From contig JAUVXD010000001.1 in assembly GCA_030603805.1 (NCBI GenBank), forward strand, positions 405,068 through 469,067: DNA of 64,000 bases, given 5' to 3'. Positions within the stretch are counted from its first letter, which is position 1, and each line of letters starts with the position of its first letter. The notes under the pieces were generated by a model. The model saw nothing but the letters and a program-made list of their open reading frames with translations, had not been told where the DNA came from and searched no databases. Positions 43,281 through 52,122 of the stretch are shown piece after piece. The translations under genes were made by a program, and so were the position numbers. This stretch comes from Acholeplasmataceae bacterium (GTDB lineage: Bacteria; Bacillota_I; Bacilli_A; Acholeplasmatales; Acholeplasmataceae).

Positions 43281-44330
43281 TTATACCTTAATAAGATTGA
43301 GCAACTGAACATTTTTATAGATTACTTCTTTACCTAATTGTTCAGAAACAATGAAACCTTCTTTTTCAAGTAGTTTTAAATATTTCGTAGCGGTTGCTCT
43401 AGATATATCCAAATTTTCTCTGAAGAACTCATTTTTGGTATACATGTAAGAAAACAAATGTTCAACGATTTCATATCGATAAATATCTGGTAATTTGTTT
43501 TTCATCATGTCTTTTGTTAGCTCTATCGATTGATTGATTCTTAATATGAGGTTAATCGTATTTTTGGAAGTTTCCGAAACGCCTTTTAGAATATACATAA
43601 CAAAATCCTTTATATTTACTATGTCCTCATTACACTTCTTTAATAGAGCATAATATTGTGCCTTGTTTTCCATGATGTACTTACTTAAGTATAGGATAGG
43701 TTCAGTTATCTTTTCTTTTAATACTAAATATAAGATATTTAAGATTCTCCCTGTTCTACCATTACCATCATAAAATGGGTGAATACTTTCAAATTGGAAG
43801 TGGATTAAAGCCATTTGAATCAGTGGATCATAATCAGCATTTTGATTAATGAATAATTCAAGATTATGCATGAAATCACGAATTTCTAATTCATTTTGTG
43901 GCGGCGTATGTACAACTTCATTGGTTTTATCGTTTATAATGACTGTTCCGGGCAGTTTTCTTATGCCACCTTTATTCGGTTCGATGACATTTTGGATTTC
44001 TACAAGTATATTTGTACTGATAAATCCTTTTTGTCTCATGACTAATAAACCACGATCCATTGCATGTTTATATTTGATAACCTCTTTAGGTTTTCCTCCA
44101 ATAGGTATTTTTGAAACAATCTCCTTAAATATTTCATCATATGTCGTTATAATATTTTCTATAGCTGATGAGTCTTTTGATTCACTTAGATTGATCAAAC
44201 TCAAAATGATTCCAGGATTTGGAAGTATTTTAAGTATACCTTTTAGTTCACCTATATGATGATTTGCAGTATTTAATTCTTTCAATATGTCTACTTCATT
44301 TAAATCTATATGAAAAGGAAGTTTATTCAC
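43281..44330 (-). CDS. Fic-family AMP-transferase with wHTH tail
   Basis: About 349 residues from GTG 44330 behind GAGGTGAT; an ATG at 44378 lies within the promoter -10 and is rejected. The N-terminal Fic_N region contains SSAIEN, the inhibitory (S/T)xxxE(G/N) helix. The core motif HPFYDGNGRTGR is complete, so adenylylation activity is likely, held in check in cis. The C-terminal 90 residues form a winged helix-turn-helix (ISRATATKYLKLLEKEGF), allowing DNA binding and self-regulation. Target unknown. Confidence 0.92.
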   Translation of the reverse strand: MNKLPFHIDLNEVDILKELNTANHHIGELKGILKILPNPGIILSLINLSESKDSSAIENIITTYDEIFKEIVSKIPIGGKPKEVIKYKHAMDRGLLVMRQKGFISTNILVEIQNVIEPNKGGIRKLPGTVIINDKTNEVVHTPPQNELEIRDFMHNLELFINQNADYDPLIQMALIHFQFESIHPFYDGNGRTGRILNILYLVLKEKITEPILYLSKYIMENKAQYYALLKKCNEDIVNIKDFVMYILKGVSETSKNTINLILRINQSIELTKDMMKNKLPDIYRYEIVEHLFSYMYTKNEFFRENLDISRATATKYLKLLEKEGFIVSEQLGKEVIYKNVQLLNLIKV

Positions 44331-44376
44331 AACATCACCTCGTGACCAATAAAATATAATTTTTATCCTCGTAATC

Positions 44377-44405
44377 ATATTATCACAGGAAAATAGTCAC
44401 GTCAA
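44377..44405 (-). promoter_or_regulatory. promoter of the Fic operon with repeated GTCACG boxes
   Basis: Minus-strand TTGACG (44400-44405), a 17-nt spacer and TAATAT (44377-44382). The heptamer-like AGTCACG occurs on the plus strand near 44395 and 44434, and GGTCACGAGG on the minus strand near 44339, bracketing the promoter. These are candidate binding sites for the Fic protein's own winged helix. Confidence 0.6.
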
Positions 44406-44513
44406 GGCTTCGAGGATATTTTTTTATATATTTTAGTCACGAACCCGTTACACACCCGATAAATTAGCAAAAATGTTGTATCGGGTTGAGGTGATATAAT
44501 TTTTGAGAATTGA

Positions 44514-44838
44514 TGTTCTCACACTCAAGAAAATATATGCTTAAAGCATAGTTTGATGTTTCCACATTGATTTCGATATGTTTCCACATTGGGAAAAAAG
44601 TAAAAAAGAAGCATTTAACCCAGTTTTTAAGGGTTAGATGCTTCTTGTTCTTTTGTATTAATGGCTTTGTTAAGACGTTTTTAAAGAAAGCATTGTGATA
44701 GACTCAACATGCGTTGAAAAAACCATATTGCTTGCAAAATCAACCTTGTGTGTATTGAAGTAACATCAAAAACGGCTAAAATATGTTTCCCCTTACATGC
44801 TTGAAAACCGTCTATATTACCAAAGAAACATATTTTTT
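44514..44838 (+). repeat. dispersed structured repeat, copy 2 (325 bp)
   Basis: Shares its full length and layout with 63363-63687: TGTTCTCACACTCAAG at the left, a doubled TTTCCACATTG, a hairpin GAAGCAT...ATGCTTC (44608-44645), a folded AAAGCATTGTGATAG/CCATATTGCTTG segment with inner CAAC-ATGC-GTTG, and terminal inverted repeat ATATGTTTC / GAAACATAT. On the minus strand the hairpin is followed by TTCTTTTTTAC and looks like a terminator. No conserved reading frame is seen, so it is noncoding. The part 44406-44513 before it is A+T-rich and empty. Confidence 0.8.
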
Positions 44839-44857
44839 GATTTTTACTATTAAATTA

Positions 44858-44968
44858 TTAGATCAAAGTACCATCGTTGATTTCTACATCAAAAGATTGA
44901 TTTGTAGGGTATAAATCCCCTTTACTTAACTGTTTAAGGTAATCGATGTTAAAACAATTTAGCACCCT
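44858..44968 (-). pseudogene. gene tail of about 34 codons next to an IS21-like end motif
   Basis: An open frame on the minus strand ends SFDVEINDGTLI and stops at 44858. It begins inside a TTTAGCACCCTA motif (44958-44969) that recurs near 47.35 kb. It looks like the truncated 3' end of a gene cut by an insertion sequence. No family recognised, and the region up to 45054 holds nothing else. Confidence 0.3.
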
Positions 44969-45054
44969 AAAATTATAGTTTTACCAAGAGGATAATCGAA
45001 AGCAACTATTGAATAAGTCTTATATATACCAATTCAGTTCTGCCTAATTAATGA

Positions 45055-46695
45055 TTAAACTGCACAACAAGATAAATGAGAAACATCTTTTTCAAGCGAG
45101 AGGATTGCTAACTTAAGTCCTTCTGACATGGTTAGATATGGAACCATCGTATCTTTTAAATCTTGAATCGTTAATCCGAATTTGATGGCCAATGTGGCTG
45201 AGTAAATGATCTCACCAGCATCTTCAGCCAAAATATGTACACCTATAATTTTGTTAGTTGCTTGATCAACAACAATTTTGAAAAGACCCCTAGTGTCATG
45301 ATTGACGAGTGCTCTTGGCACCGTTTCTAAATCAATTGTTCGTGAAACTGTTGAGTATCCTAGCCTGTTTGCTTCATGTTCAGTGTAGCCAACAGATGCG
45401 ATTGAGGGCGTCGTGAATATGACACTAGGCACATATCTCAAATCTATCTTCTTTTTAACATTACCAAATGCGTTATCCATAACTACTCCACCTTGATAAG
45501 CTGCAACGTATACAAACATAGGACCACCAGTGACATCACCAGCTGCATAAATATTTTCATTGCTAGTTACACCGAAATCGTTAATTAATATCTCGTTTGT
45601 ATCACCAAGTTTAACTCCAGCTAAATCAAGATTCAAATCTTCTGTACTAGGAGTACGTCCGGCTGCAACGAGTAGTGCTTCACTTTCTAAATATGTTTTC
45701 TCGTTGTTTTTTGTGAAATGAATCTGAATCAAATCCTGGTTCTTTTCAACTTTGTCATAAGAAATATCATTGATCAATTCAATACCATCAGTCTTTAGTA
45801 TTTCCTCCATTTTAATCGATATTTCTGAATCATACTCTTTTAATAAATAATGACTTCTTCTTAAAAAAGTAACTTTTGATCCCAATTTTTTTAACATTTG
45901 CCCGAGTTCTAGTGCAATATATCCAGATCCGATAATAACAATACTTTTAGGTGTTTTTTTTAATTCTAGTAATGTAGTACTGGTCAAATAATTAACCTGA
46001 TCTAACCCCTTTATATTGGGAATCACGGGCTTAGAACCTGTCGCAATCAAGTATTTATCTGCAGTATAAACGTTGTTATTGACTGAAATTTGACTACTAT
46101 TGATAAATCTTGCGTGTCCTTTAATAAGTTCAATTTGATAAACATCTAGTAAGTTTATATATTTTTTTTGTCTTAACTGGTCAACTAAATGATTCTTTTG
46201 GTCAATCAGTTGTTCAAAATTTACCTCGTTTGATGATATATTTAATCCTTGAAAATTGTGGCTCTTTGAAAATTGATTTATATAACCTGCACGAATCATG
46301 GTTTTTGATGGCACACATCCAACGTTAACACATGTGCCTCCAATCGTATCCCGTTCTATAATTGCTACCGTCTTACCATATTCTTTAGCCTTAATTGCTG
46401 CAGAAAAAGCAGCACTGCCTGATCCAATAATAATTAAATCAAAATCTTTTTTATTGGATGTGCTGTCTTGTGCTATATGATTCTCTTCATGTACAGATTT
46501 CAAATAATATGGTGTTTTACTCAATGCCAATTCAACATCTTTAAAAGAAATGCTTTCAGTTGAGACAAATTGAGCAACTCCTGTTTTATAATCAACATCA
46601 ATGATTTTAACTTCTATAGACCCTAAAGCTTTTTCTACATGGATTTCACAGTCATCACATGTCATACCTTGAATAACTGCTTCATACTTTTTCAT
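45055..46695 (-). CDS. merA: mercuric reductase with N-terminal HMA domain
   Basis: 546 residues. N-terminal heavy-metal domain with MTCDDC (about 12-17), then an FAD/NAD(P)H disulfide oxidoreductase with IIGSGSAAFSAA, redox GGTCVNVGCVPSK, and AAGDVTGGPMFVYVAA, and the C-terminal vicinal Cys pair LSCCAV that hands Hg(II) to the active site. It reduces Hg(II) to volatile Hg(0). No merR, merT or merP lies nearby, so uptake and regulation must come from elsewhere. Confidence 0.93.
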   Translation of the reverse strand: MKKYEAVIQGMTCDDCEIHVEKALGSIEVKIIDVDYKTGVAQFVSTESISFKDVELALSKTPYYLKSVHEENHIAQDSTSNKKDFDLIIIGSGSAAFSAAIKAKEYGKTVAIIERDTIGGTCVNVGCVPSKTMIRAGYINQFSKSHNFQGLNISSNEVNFEQLIDQKNHLVDQLRQKKYINLLDVYQIELIKGHARFINSSQISVNNNVYTADKYLIATGSKPVIPNIKGLDQVNYLTSTTLLELKKTPKSIVIIGSGYIALELGQMLKKLGSKVTFLRRSHYLLKEYDSEISIKMEEILKTDGIELINDISYDKVEKNQDLIQIHFTKNNEKTYLESEALLVAAGRTPSTEDLNLDLAGVKLGDTNEILINDFGVTSNENIYAAGDVTGGPMFVYVAAYQGGVVMDNAFGNVKKKIDLRYVPSVIFTTPSIASVGYTEHEANRLGYSTVSRTIDLETVPRALVNHDTRGLFKIVVDQATNKIIGVHILAEDAGEIIYSATLAIKFGLTIQDLKDTMVPYLTMSEGLKLAILSLEKDVSHLSCCAV

Positions 46696-46849
46696 ATGTT
46701 TTACCTTTCTTATTTTAGTTGTTTAATTCAGTGTACACATTATATCTAATCTAACTGTCAATAATATTGTATCATGTCCCGAGGATGCTTTCTCTTTATA
46801 TCCACTTTATTGACGTAAATACAAAGTCTTCTTAAAAGATCTGGATATC

Positions 46850-47233
46850 ATGACAACCATTCAAAGGGTAATTAAATCAACCATCAAGGTTGATGATGTT
46901 GAAAGTATCATTGAAAAGTTAACATTAGAAAGAGACGAAAACGAAATAGCATTATCCAATCTAATTGATACAAAGGTTAAAACACCAGATATTCCAGAAT
47001 CAATATTTAATGCCAAGTATAGAGAATACTCGGATCGACTTAAAGTTCTAACAGCAGAGATTAACAAGCTTGAACTTGAACACGTAAAAAATTATGATAC
47101 CAAAAAACGTATGGATAAAATAGGTGAGATTTTAGGTAAAAAGAATTTAGTCATCGATGAACTTGATTCAGAGATATTAAGTACATTCATCTATAAAATG
47201 ATATCAGTCAGTCCAAATGAGATCGTATGCTAA
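46850..47233 (+). pseudogene. large serine recombinase, C-terminal remnant
   Basis: About 127 codons remain. The coiled-coil-rich pattern (KLTLERDENEIALSNLID, YREYSDRLKVLTAEINKLE) and the ending SEILSTFIYKMISVSPNEI resemble the far C-terminus of large serine recombinases/resolvases. The catalytic N-terminal domain is missing and only a broken upstream frame is seen. It is probably a scar of the element that brought in the metal genes. Confidence 0.55.
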
Positions 47234-47340
47234 ATTGCCAATACGAACTACACTCATTTTATCTCATCACCTAAAGAGTATTCAAAAGGGTTTAAGTCCT
47301 CCGTCACTTTACTGTCTAAGGTTTTGAGGTTTAATACAAC

Positions 47341-47417
47341 TTTAGCACCCTAGCCTTCAAATCGTGTAAAAATTTTAGCACCCTAGTGTCATATATATGT
47401 AATTTTCTAGCACCCTT
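47341..47417. repeat. three regularly spaced TAGCACCC motifs (IS21-like terminus)
   Basis: TTTAGCACCCTAG at 47341 and 47374 and TCTAGCACCCTT at 47406, spaced 33 and 32 bp. IS21-family elements carry such multiple subterminal repeats, often reading AGGGTGCTAAA on the other strand. A single copy in the same orientation lies at 44958. No IstA/IstB frame remains between. The rest of 47234-47510 is empty. Confidence 0.5.
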
Positions 47418-47510
47418 AATTTATGGCTTAATGAAACTGTTTATATTAGAGACTTGTTAAAAAACATAACCGTAAATTGAATAAACTCTATTAAGTTAGT
47501 ATAATTTAAG

Positions 47511-49853
47511 TTAATTATTTATTTTATAGTTATATTTGAGTACCCTCATTGCATTTAGTACTGCTAATAATGACACCCCGACATCAGCAATCACGGCTTC
47601 CCACATAGTTGCAATTCCGACAGCTCCTAAGGCTAGAAACAAGAGTTTAACTCCTAATGCGAAGTATATGTTTTGCCATACAATCTTTCTAGTTCTTTTT
47701 GCCACAAAGACCGCAGTCCCTATCTTAGAAGGTTCATCATTCATAATCACGACATCAGCTACATCGATGGCTGCATCGGCACCGAGTCCACCCATAGCAA
47801 TTCCAATATCAGCTCTCGCTAATACTGGTGTATCGTTGATACCATCACCTACAAAGAAAAGCTTCCCTCTGCTCGATTTTTGGAGTAATAACTTCTCTAC
47901 AATATTGAGCTTATCTTCAGGCAACAATTCGCTATGAATTTCATCGATATCTAACTCTTGTCCAACTGCATCAGCAACTAATTTCTTGTCACCAGTTAGC
48001 ATGACAGTTTTTTTAATGCCTAATGACTTCAACATTTTAATAGCAGTTTTTGAGTCTTGCTTTATCTGATCTGAAACAACAATATTTCCAACATATTTTC
48101 CATTGATAGCGATGTATATAATCGAACCCAATGCAATAGATTCCTTGAATTCAACACCCTCTCTTTTCATCAATCTAGCATTCCCGATTGCAATGATATC
48201 ATTTTGATAAGTTGCTTTTACACCGTGTCCAGATATTTCTTCAACATCAGTTATTAAACTTTGATCTATTTCTTTATTGTATTTATTGACGACTGAGACA
48301 GCGATAGGATGATTAGAAAAACTTTCCACATAAGCTGCTTTTTCGAGCAACTCTTCTTGTGTTGCACCATTAGCTGTATTGATTTCAGTCACTGTAAACG
48401 TTCCCTCAGTCAATGTGCCAGTCTTATCAAAAACTGCAATCTCAATGTTATTTAATGCTTCTAGGTAGTTTCCACCTTTAACTAAGATACCATTTCTTGA
48501 TGCAGCTCCAATACCACCAAAGAAACCAAGCGGAATCGATACAACGAGTGCACATGGACACGAAATAACTAAGAATATAAGTGCTCTGTAGATCCATTCC
48601 TCAAAAGTTGCACCTTGTATAACGAGTGGTGGTATTACCGCAATCAAAACAGCCAACGAAGTGACAATTGGAGTATATACTCGTGCAAATTTAGTGATAA
48701 AATTCTCGGTTGGTGCTTTTTTGCTGGTTGCATTTTCAACCATTTCAAGTACCTTAGAAACAGTTGATTCGCTTGCGAGTTTGGTAACTTTAACGGTCAA
48801 TAAACCATTGATATTAATACAACCAGAGAGTACCATCTCACCTTTTGTAACATTTACAGGCACAGATTCTCCTGTTAGAATTTTTGTGTCAATTGTGGAA
48901 GCTCCTGACAACACTTCACCATCAAGCGGAATTCTTTCGCCTGGTTTAATGATCATTATCTCACCAGTTTGAACGTCTTCAACACGCATTTCCACAGAAG
49001 TGTTGCCTTTTTTAATCGTTGCGACATCAGGTCTGATTGCCATCAATTTTTTTATGGATCTTCTGGATCGATTGACTGCTACGTCTTGGAAAAATTCACC
49101 GATCTGATAAAAAATCATAACTGCAACTGCTTCAGGATGCTCTCCAATAGCAAATGCACCCATAGTTGCTATCGTCATTAAGAAGTTTTCATCGAACACC
49201 TTACCTCGATATATGTTATTGACTGCCTTCAGTACAACTTCTCCACCGATGATGAAATAACTTAGTATAAGTAATACATAACGAAAAACCGTTCCTTCAG
49301 CAATCAATAATCCTCCAGTAAATAGTAAGATACCTATACCGAAGATGATTAAATCTTTCGTCATTGATGATTCTTCATCCACGTGATCTTCATTCTTCAC
49401 ATTTGATTGTGCTATCGTTACGCCAGGTTCAATTTTATCAATAATTTTTTGAACCTTTTCTTCTATACGTTTTTGATCTAGCGAATTTTTGAATTGAAGT
49501 GTCAGTTTTTTTGCTATAAAATCAACGTTGGCACCTAAAATTCCTTCGGTTTTGTTTAATTTTTCTTCAATCTTAGCCGCACAATTTGCACAGTCTAAAC
49601 CATCTATTGCATAAATGACATTTGGGGTTAGTTCACATACCTCGACATCACCCTCTTCATCTTTCACAATTTTTTTAATCGTGTCAAATAGTCTTGCAGA
49701 ATCAGTTGAATCCGCAACTTGTACCTTGATTTCTTTTGTAAGAAAGTTTAAATAACCTTCCTCAACTCCGTTTAACTTCTTTATCTTTTGTTCAATCCTA
49801 TCTGCACAACTCGCACAGCTAATTTCTGATAAACTATATTTAAACTCTTTCAT
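47511..49853 (-). CDS. cadA: Cd/Zn/Pb-exporting P1B-type ATPase
   Basis: 780 residues. Two N-terminal HMA domains (SCASC near 13, DCANC near 93), membrane segments, A-domain ILTGESVPV, the CPC motif in ISCPCALVVS, phosphorylated Asp in FDKTGTLTEG, and GDGINDTPVL. CPC with this surrounding sequence and the adjacent CadC-type regulator mark subgroup P1B-2, exporting Cd, Zn or Pb. It is co-transcribed with cadC, 14 nt apart. Confidence 0.93.
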   Translation of the reverse strand: MKEFKYSLSEISCASCADRIEQKIKKLNGVEEGYLNFLTKEIKVQVADSTDSARLFDTIKKIVKDEEGDVEVCELTPNVIYAIDGLDCANCAAKIEEKLNKTEGILGANVDFIAKKLTLQFKNSLDQKRIEEKVQKIIDKIEPGVTIAQSNVKNEDHVDEESSMTKDLIIFGIGILLFTGGLLIAEGTVFRYVLLILSYFIIGGEVVLKAVNNIYRGKVFDENFLMTIATMGAFAIGEHPEAVAVMIFYQIGEFFQDVAVNRSRRSIKKLMAIRPDVATIKKGNTSVEMRVEDVQTGEIMIIKPGERIPLDGEVLSGASTIDTKILTGESVPVNVTKGEMVLSGCININGLLTVKVTKLASESTVSKVLEMVENATSKKAPTENFITKFARVYTPIVTSLAVLIAVIPPLVIQGATFEEWIYRALIFLVISCPCALVVSIPLGFFGGIGAASRNGILVKGGNYLEALNNIEIAVFDKTGTLTEGTFTVTEINTANGATQEELLEKAAYVESFSNHPIAVSVVNKYNKEIDQSLITDVEEISGHGVKATYQNDIIAIGNARLMKREGVEFKESIALGSIIYIAINGKYVGNIVVSDQIKQDSKTAIKMLKSLGIKKTVMLTGDKKLVADAVGQELDIDEIHSELLPEDKLNIVEKLLLQKSSRGKLFFVGDGINDTPVLARADIGIAMGGLGADAAIDVADVVIMNDEPSKIGTAVFVAKRTRKIVWQNIYFALGVKLLFLALGAVGIATMWEAVIADVGVSLLAVLNAMRVLKYNYKINN

Positions 49854-49867
49854 GTTTTTTCTCCATT

Positions 49868-50233
49868 CTACTTATGTTTTAGATGATTCATTGCTTGAGT
49901 TATTAACACGTGGACGTGGTCATCGTCAAGCGAGTAATAAACAACATTCCCCTCTTTTCGGTATTTAACCAAACGATTCTCTCTTAAGGTTTTCAATTGA
50001 TGTGAGACAGCGGATTGACTGACATTGATCACAGCAGACAGATCGCACACACACAACTCGGTTTCTTTTAATGCCAATATGATTTTCATTCTTGTGGGAT
50101 CGCTAAATGTTTTGAAGAACAAAGTTAGCAGTGAAATAGATTCATTATCTAGTAAGTTTTTATGGGCTATCTCTATTTTTTCAGGGTGAAGAACATTACA
50201 TTCACAAAACTCTATTATATCTTTTTGATCCAT
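49868..50233 (-). CDS. cadC: ArsR/SmtB-family metal sensor (CadC-like)
   Basis: 121 residues. N-terminal CECNVLH and the ELCVCDLS helix supply the Cys ligands of the CadC-type thiolate site. The wHTH is VSQSAVSHQLKTLRENRLV, and the C-terminal DDDHVHVLITQAMNH has the helix-5 type site. It represses the cadCA operon until Cd/Pb/Zn binds. The promoter and a palindromic operator lie directly upstream. Confidence 0.93.
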   Translation of the reverse strand: MDQKDIIEFCECNVLHPEKIEIAHKNLLDNESISLLTLFFKTFSDPTRMKIILALKETELCVCDLSAVINVSQSAVSHQLKTLRENRLVKYRKEGNVVYYSLDDDHVHVLITQAMNHLKHK

Positions 50234-50248
50234 ACTAATCTCCTATCT

Positions 50249-50302
50249 ATATGAGCGCTCATTCATATAGATATATTGTATCACAATAAACTACGGAGTC
50301 AA
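50249..50302 (-). promoter_or_regulatory. cadCA promoter and ArsR-type operator
   Basis: Minus-strand TTGACT (50297-50302), 16 nt, TACAAT (50275-50280) with a TGA extension. Downstream, over the expected start point, is the palindrome ATGAGCGCTCAT (50251-50262) inside a longer ATATGA...TCATAT dyad, of the size bound by CadC/SmtB dimers. Confidence 0.8.
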
Positions 50303-50521
50303 TAAAAACAACTTCTTTAGATTGCTTCATCGTTTTTTATGCGTTTTTTTAGCATCGAAACAAATAGATTGTAACGAATATTAGGTGCATTTCAGGTTTT
50401 AAGTCCTTTTTCCCAACTTATTTCGATGAACAAGAATTTTTTATTATGGTTTTGAGTTAATTATATTGTTTAATCTAAGTAATATTTTCTATGATAGAAA
50501 ATAAAGACACCTTTAAGGATG

Positions 50522-50555
50522 AAAAATGCCCATAACCTTAAGCTATGAGCATTTC
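50522..50555. terminator. terminator-like hairpin; 50303-50886 otherwise without a recognised gene
   Basis: AAATGCCCATA / TATGAGCATTT with one mismatch. It lies some 330 bp beyond the histidine kinase stop. The interval 50560-50886 contains short minus-strand open pieces broken by stops and frame changes, perhaps a decayed gene, but no family is recognised. Confidence 0.45.
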
Positions 50556-50886
50556 ATATTGAATCTATCTCGGGATCTGTTTTTACTTGTATGCGGAATA
50601 TTACCATAACCTAGTGTTCTCTGGGAAGCTGTTCTATATCATAGTATCCAAAGTACCCTTTTGGGCATATATCTTAAATTATTCTTCTTCTAGTTCGATA
50701 CCAAAACAGTCACACAAAACGAGTCAGTTCGTGTACGTCGGAAACTTATTTTTGGCCATTTTATGTCCCCAATTCCAGACTTTTTCTGGTGTGGGAACAT
50801 ATTATATAATATATCTAACATTAATGATGAAAACATATTCATTTGCTTACACTCATTTGATTTATACTTCGATGAATTTCTACTTT

Positions 50887-52122
50887 TTATTGAGGAAATT
50901 GAATTGTTATCTTGCTTCCATGTCCAACAACACTATCAATTTGTAAATTTGCTCCTAATCTTTGAACAATATCTTTTACGAACTGTAAACCCAAACCACT
51001 ACCTTTTTCGTTAAATTTCATTGCCTCTTCTGAACGATAAGGACCTTTTAAGATATTTATAATTGTTTCACTTGTCATACCAATCCCTTCATCACTAACT
51101 ACCAGTCTTCTTGTTTTATTTTGAACTGAGATTGTAATATTTGATTGTGGATTAGAATAATAAAAAGCATTGAATAAAAGGTGTTCAATTAATCTTTCTA
51201 AATCTTTATCTGAAATATTTACAAGTAAAGTCTCTAATTCGAGTGTTATAGAAATCTGTTTACTTTCGAATATTTCTTTGTACTTATTTGCATATCTGTT
51301 AATAAATAGAGAAACATCCTGAATATATGGTAGTTCAACATAGTCAAGTTCGATAAACTTAGGAATTAGGTTCATTATTTTAACTGTTTCTACTTGAATG
51401 TCCAAAAATACTTCTTTAGTTGGATTAAGTTTTTCATTAACTAATGAATCAGCATATATTCGGATAACTGATAGGGGTGTTTTGATATCGTGCGCAATAC
51501 TCTTGATATGAGACTCATAAACGGATCTTTGTTTTTCTCTTTGAATTTGACTATTCATTAGTTGAACGTGCAATTGCTTTATTTCTTTGTATGAGAAAAC
51601 CGAACTTTCTGTCTCAATATGGTTTAAATCCAGCCTTAACTTAGTATTTTCATTCCTCAGAAACTTATATAAAATATACATACCAAAAGCAAACAATATA
51701 ATGGAGGTTAAATTTAATCCAATGAATCCATAAAGAATATCTTTACTTAATTTAGAAGACTCAAAGTTGACAGCGATATATCCAAGAAGAATGTCATCAT
51801 AATATACAGCTTCATAGTTTTGCAATTTCGCATCAATATCATTAGAGAAAATGGTTTGCTCTGTAATGTTTTTGAAATGAATTGTTACATCATTATTATG
51901 TGTATAGTGCTCCAAATATATGATTAAAGTTCCGAAGTACTCTTCAGTAGATAGATGAGCAGTCATATTATATAGTGCATCGTACTGTCTTGCAATTTCT
52001 TTTTGATATTGGTTATTTGAAAATAAATAAAAGGCAATATTCAAGATAAAAATGGTTGATAAAAAAATGATGAGAACGGATTTAAAGATTTGTGAAACAA
52101 GGAGGTTCTTTATACTATTCAT
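50887..52122 (-). CDS. membrane sensor histidine kinase
   Basis: 411 residues. Two membrane segments (about 13-33 and 135-157) enclose an extracytoplasmic loop of about 100 residues. Then come HisKA with IAHDIKTPLSVIR and HATPase with DEGIGM and GSGLGLQFVKD. It overlaps the response regulator gene by 8 nt. Its position between cadmium and copper genes suggests an envelope metal signal, probably copper; the loop is not clearly His- or Met-rich, so this is inference. Confidence 0.9.
   Translation of the reverse strand: MNSIKNLLVSQIFKSVLIIFLSTIFILNIAFYLFSNNQYQKEIARQYDALYNMTAHLSTEEYFGTLIIYLEHYTHNNDVTIHFKNITEQTIFSNDIDAKLQNYEAVYYDDILLGYIAVNFESSKLSKDILYGFIGLNLTSIILFAFGMYILYKFLRNENTKLRLDLNHIETESSVFSYKEIKQLHVQLMNSQIQREKQRSVYESHIKSIAHDIKTPLSVIRIYADSLVNEKLNPTKEVFLDIQVETVKIMNLIPKFIELDYVELPYIQDVSLFINRYANKYKEIFESKQISITLELETLLVNISDKDLERLIEHLLFNAFYYSNPQSNITISVQNKTRRLVVSDEGIGMTSETIINILKGPYRSEEAMKFNEKGSGLGLQFVKDIVQRLGANLQIDSVVGHGSKITIQFPQ

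Noticed and set aside
44331..44378. Longer start for the Fic protein
   Set aside because: That ATG lies in the promoter -10 hexamer; GTG 44330 has GAGGTGAT upstream.
44598..44760. Small open frames within the 325-bp repeat
   Set aside because: Frames and stops differ between copies while stems are retained, so coding is unlikely.
45055..46695. Dihydrolipoamide dehydrogenase
   Set aside because: The N-terminal HMA domain and the C-terminal vicinal Cys pair are specific to mercuric reductase, and no dehydrogenase-complex genes are adjacent.
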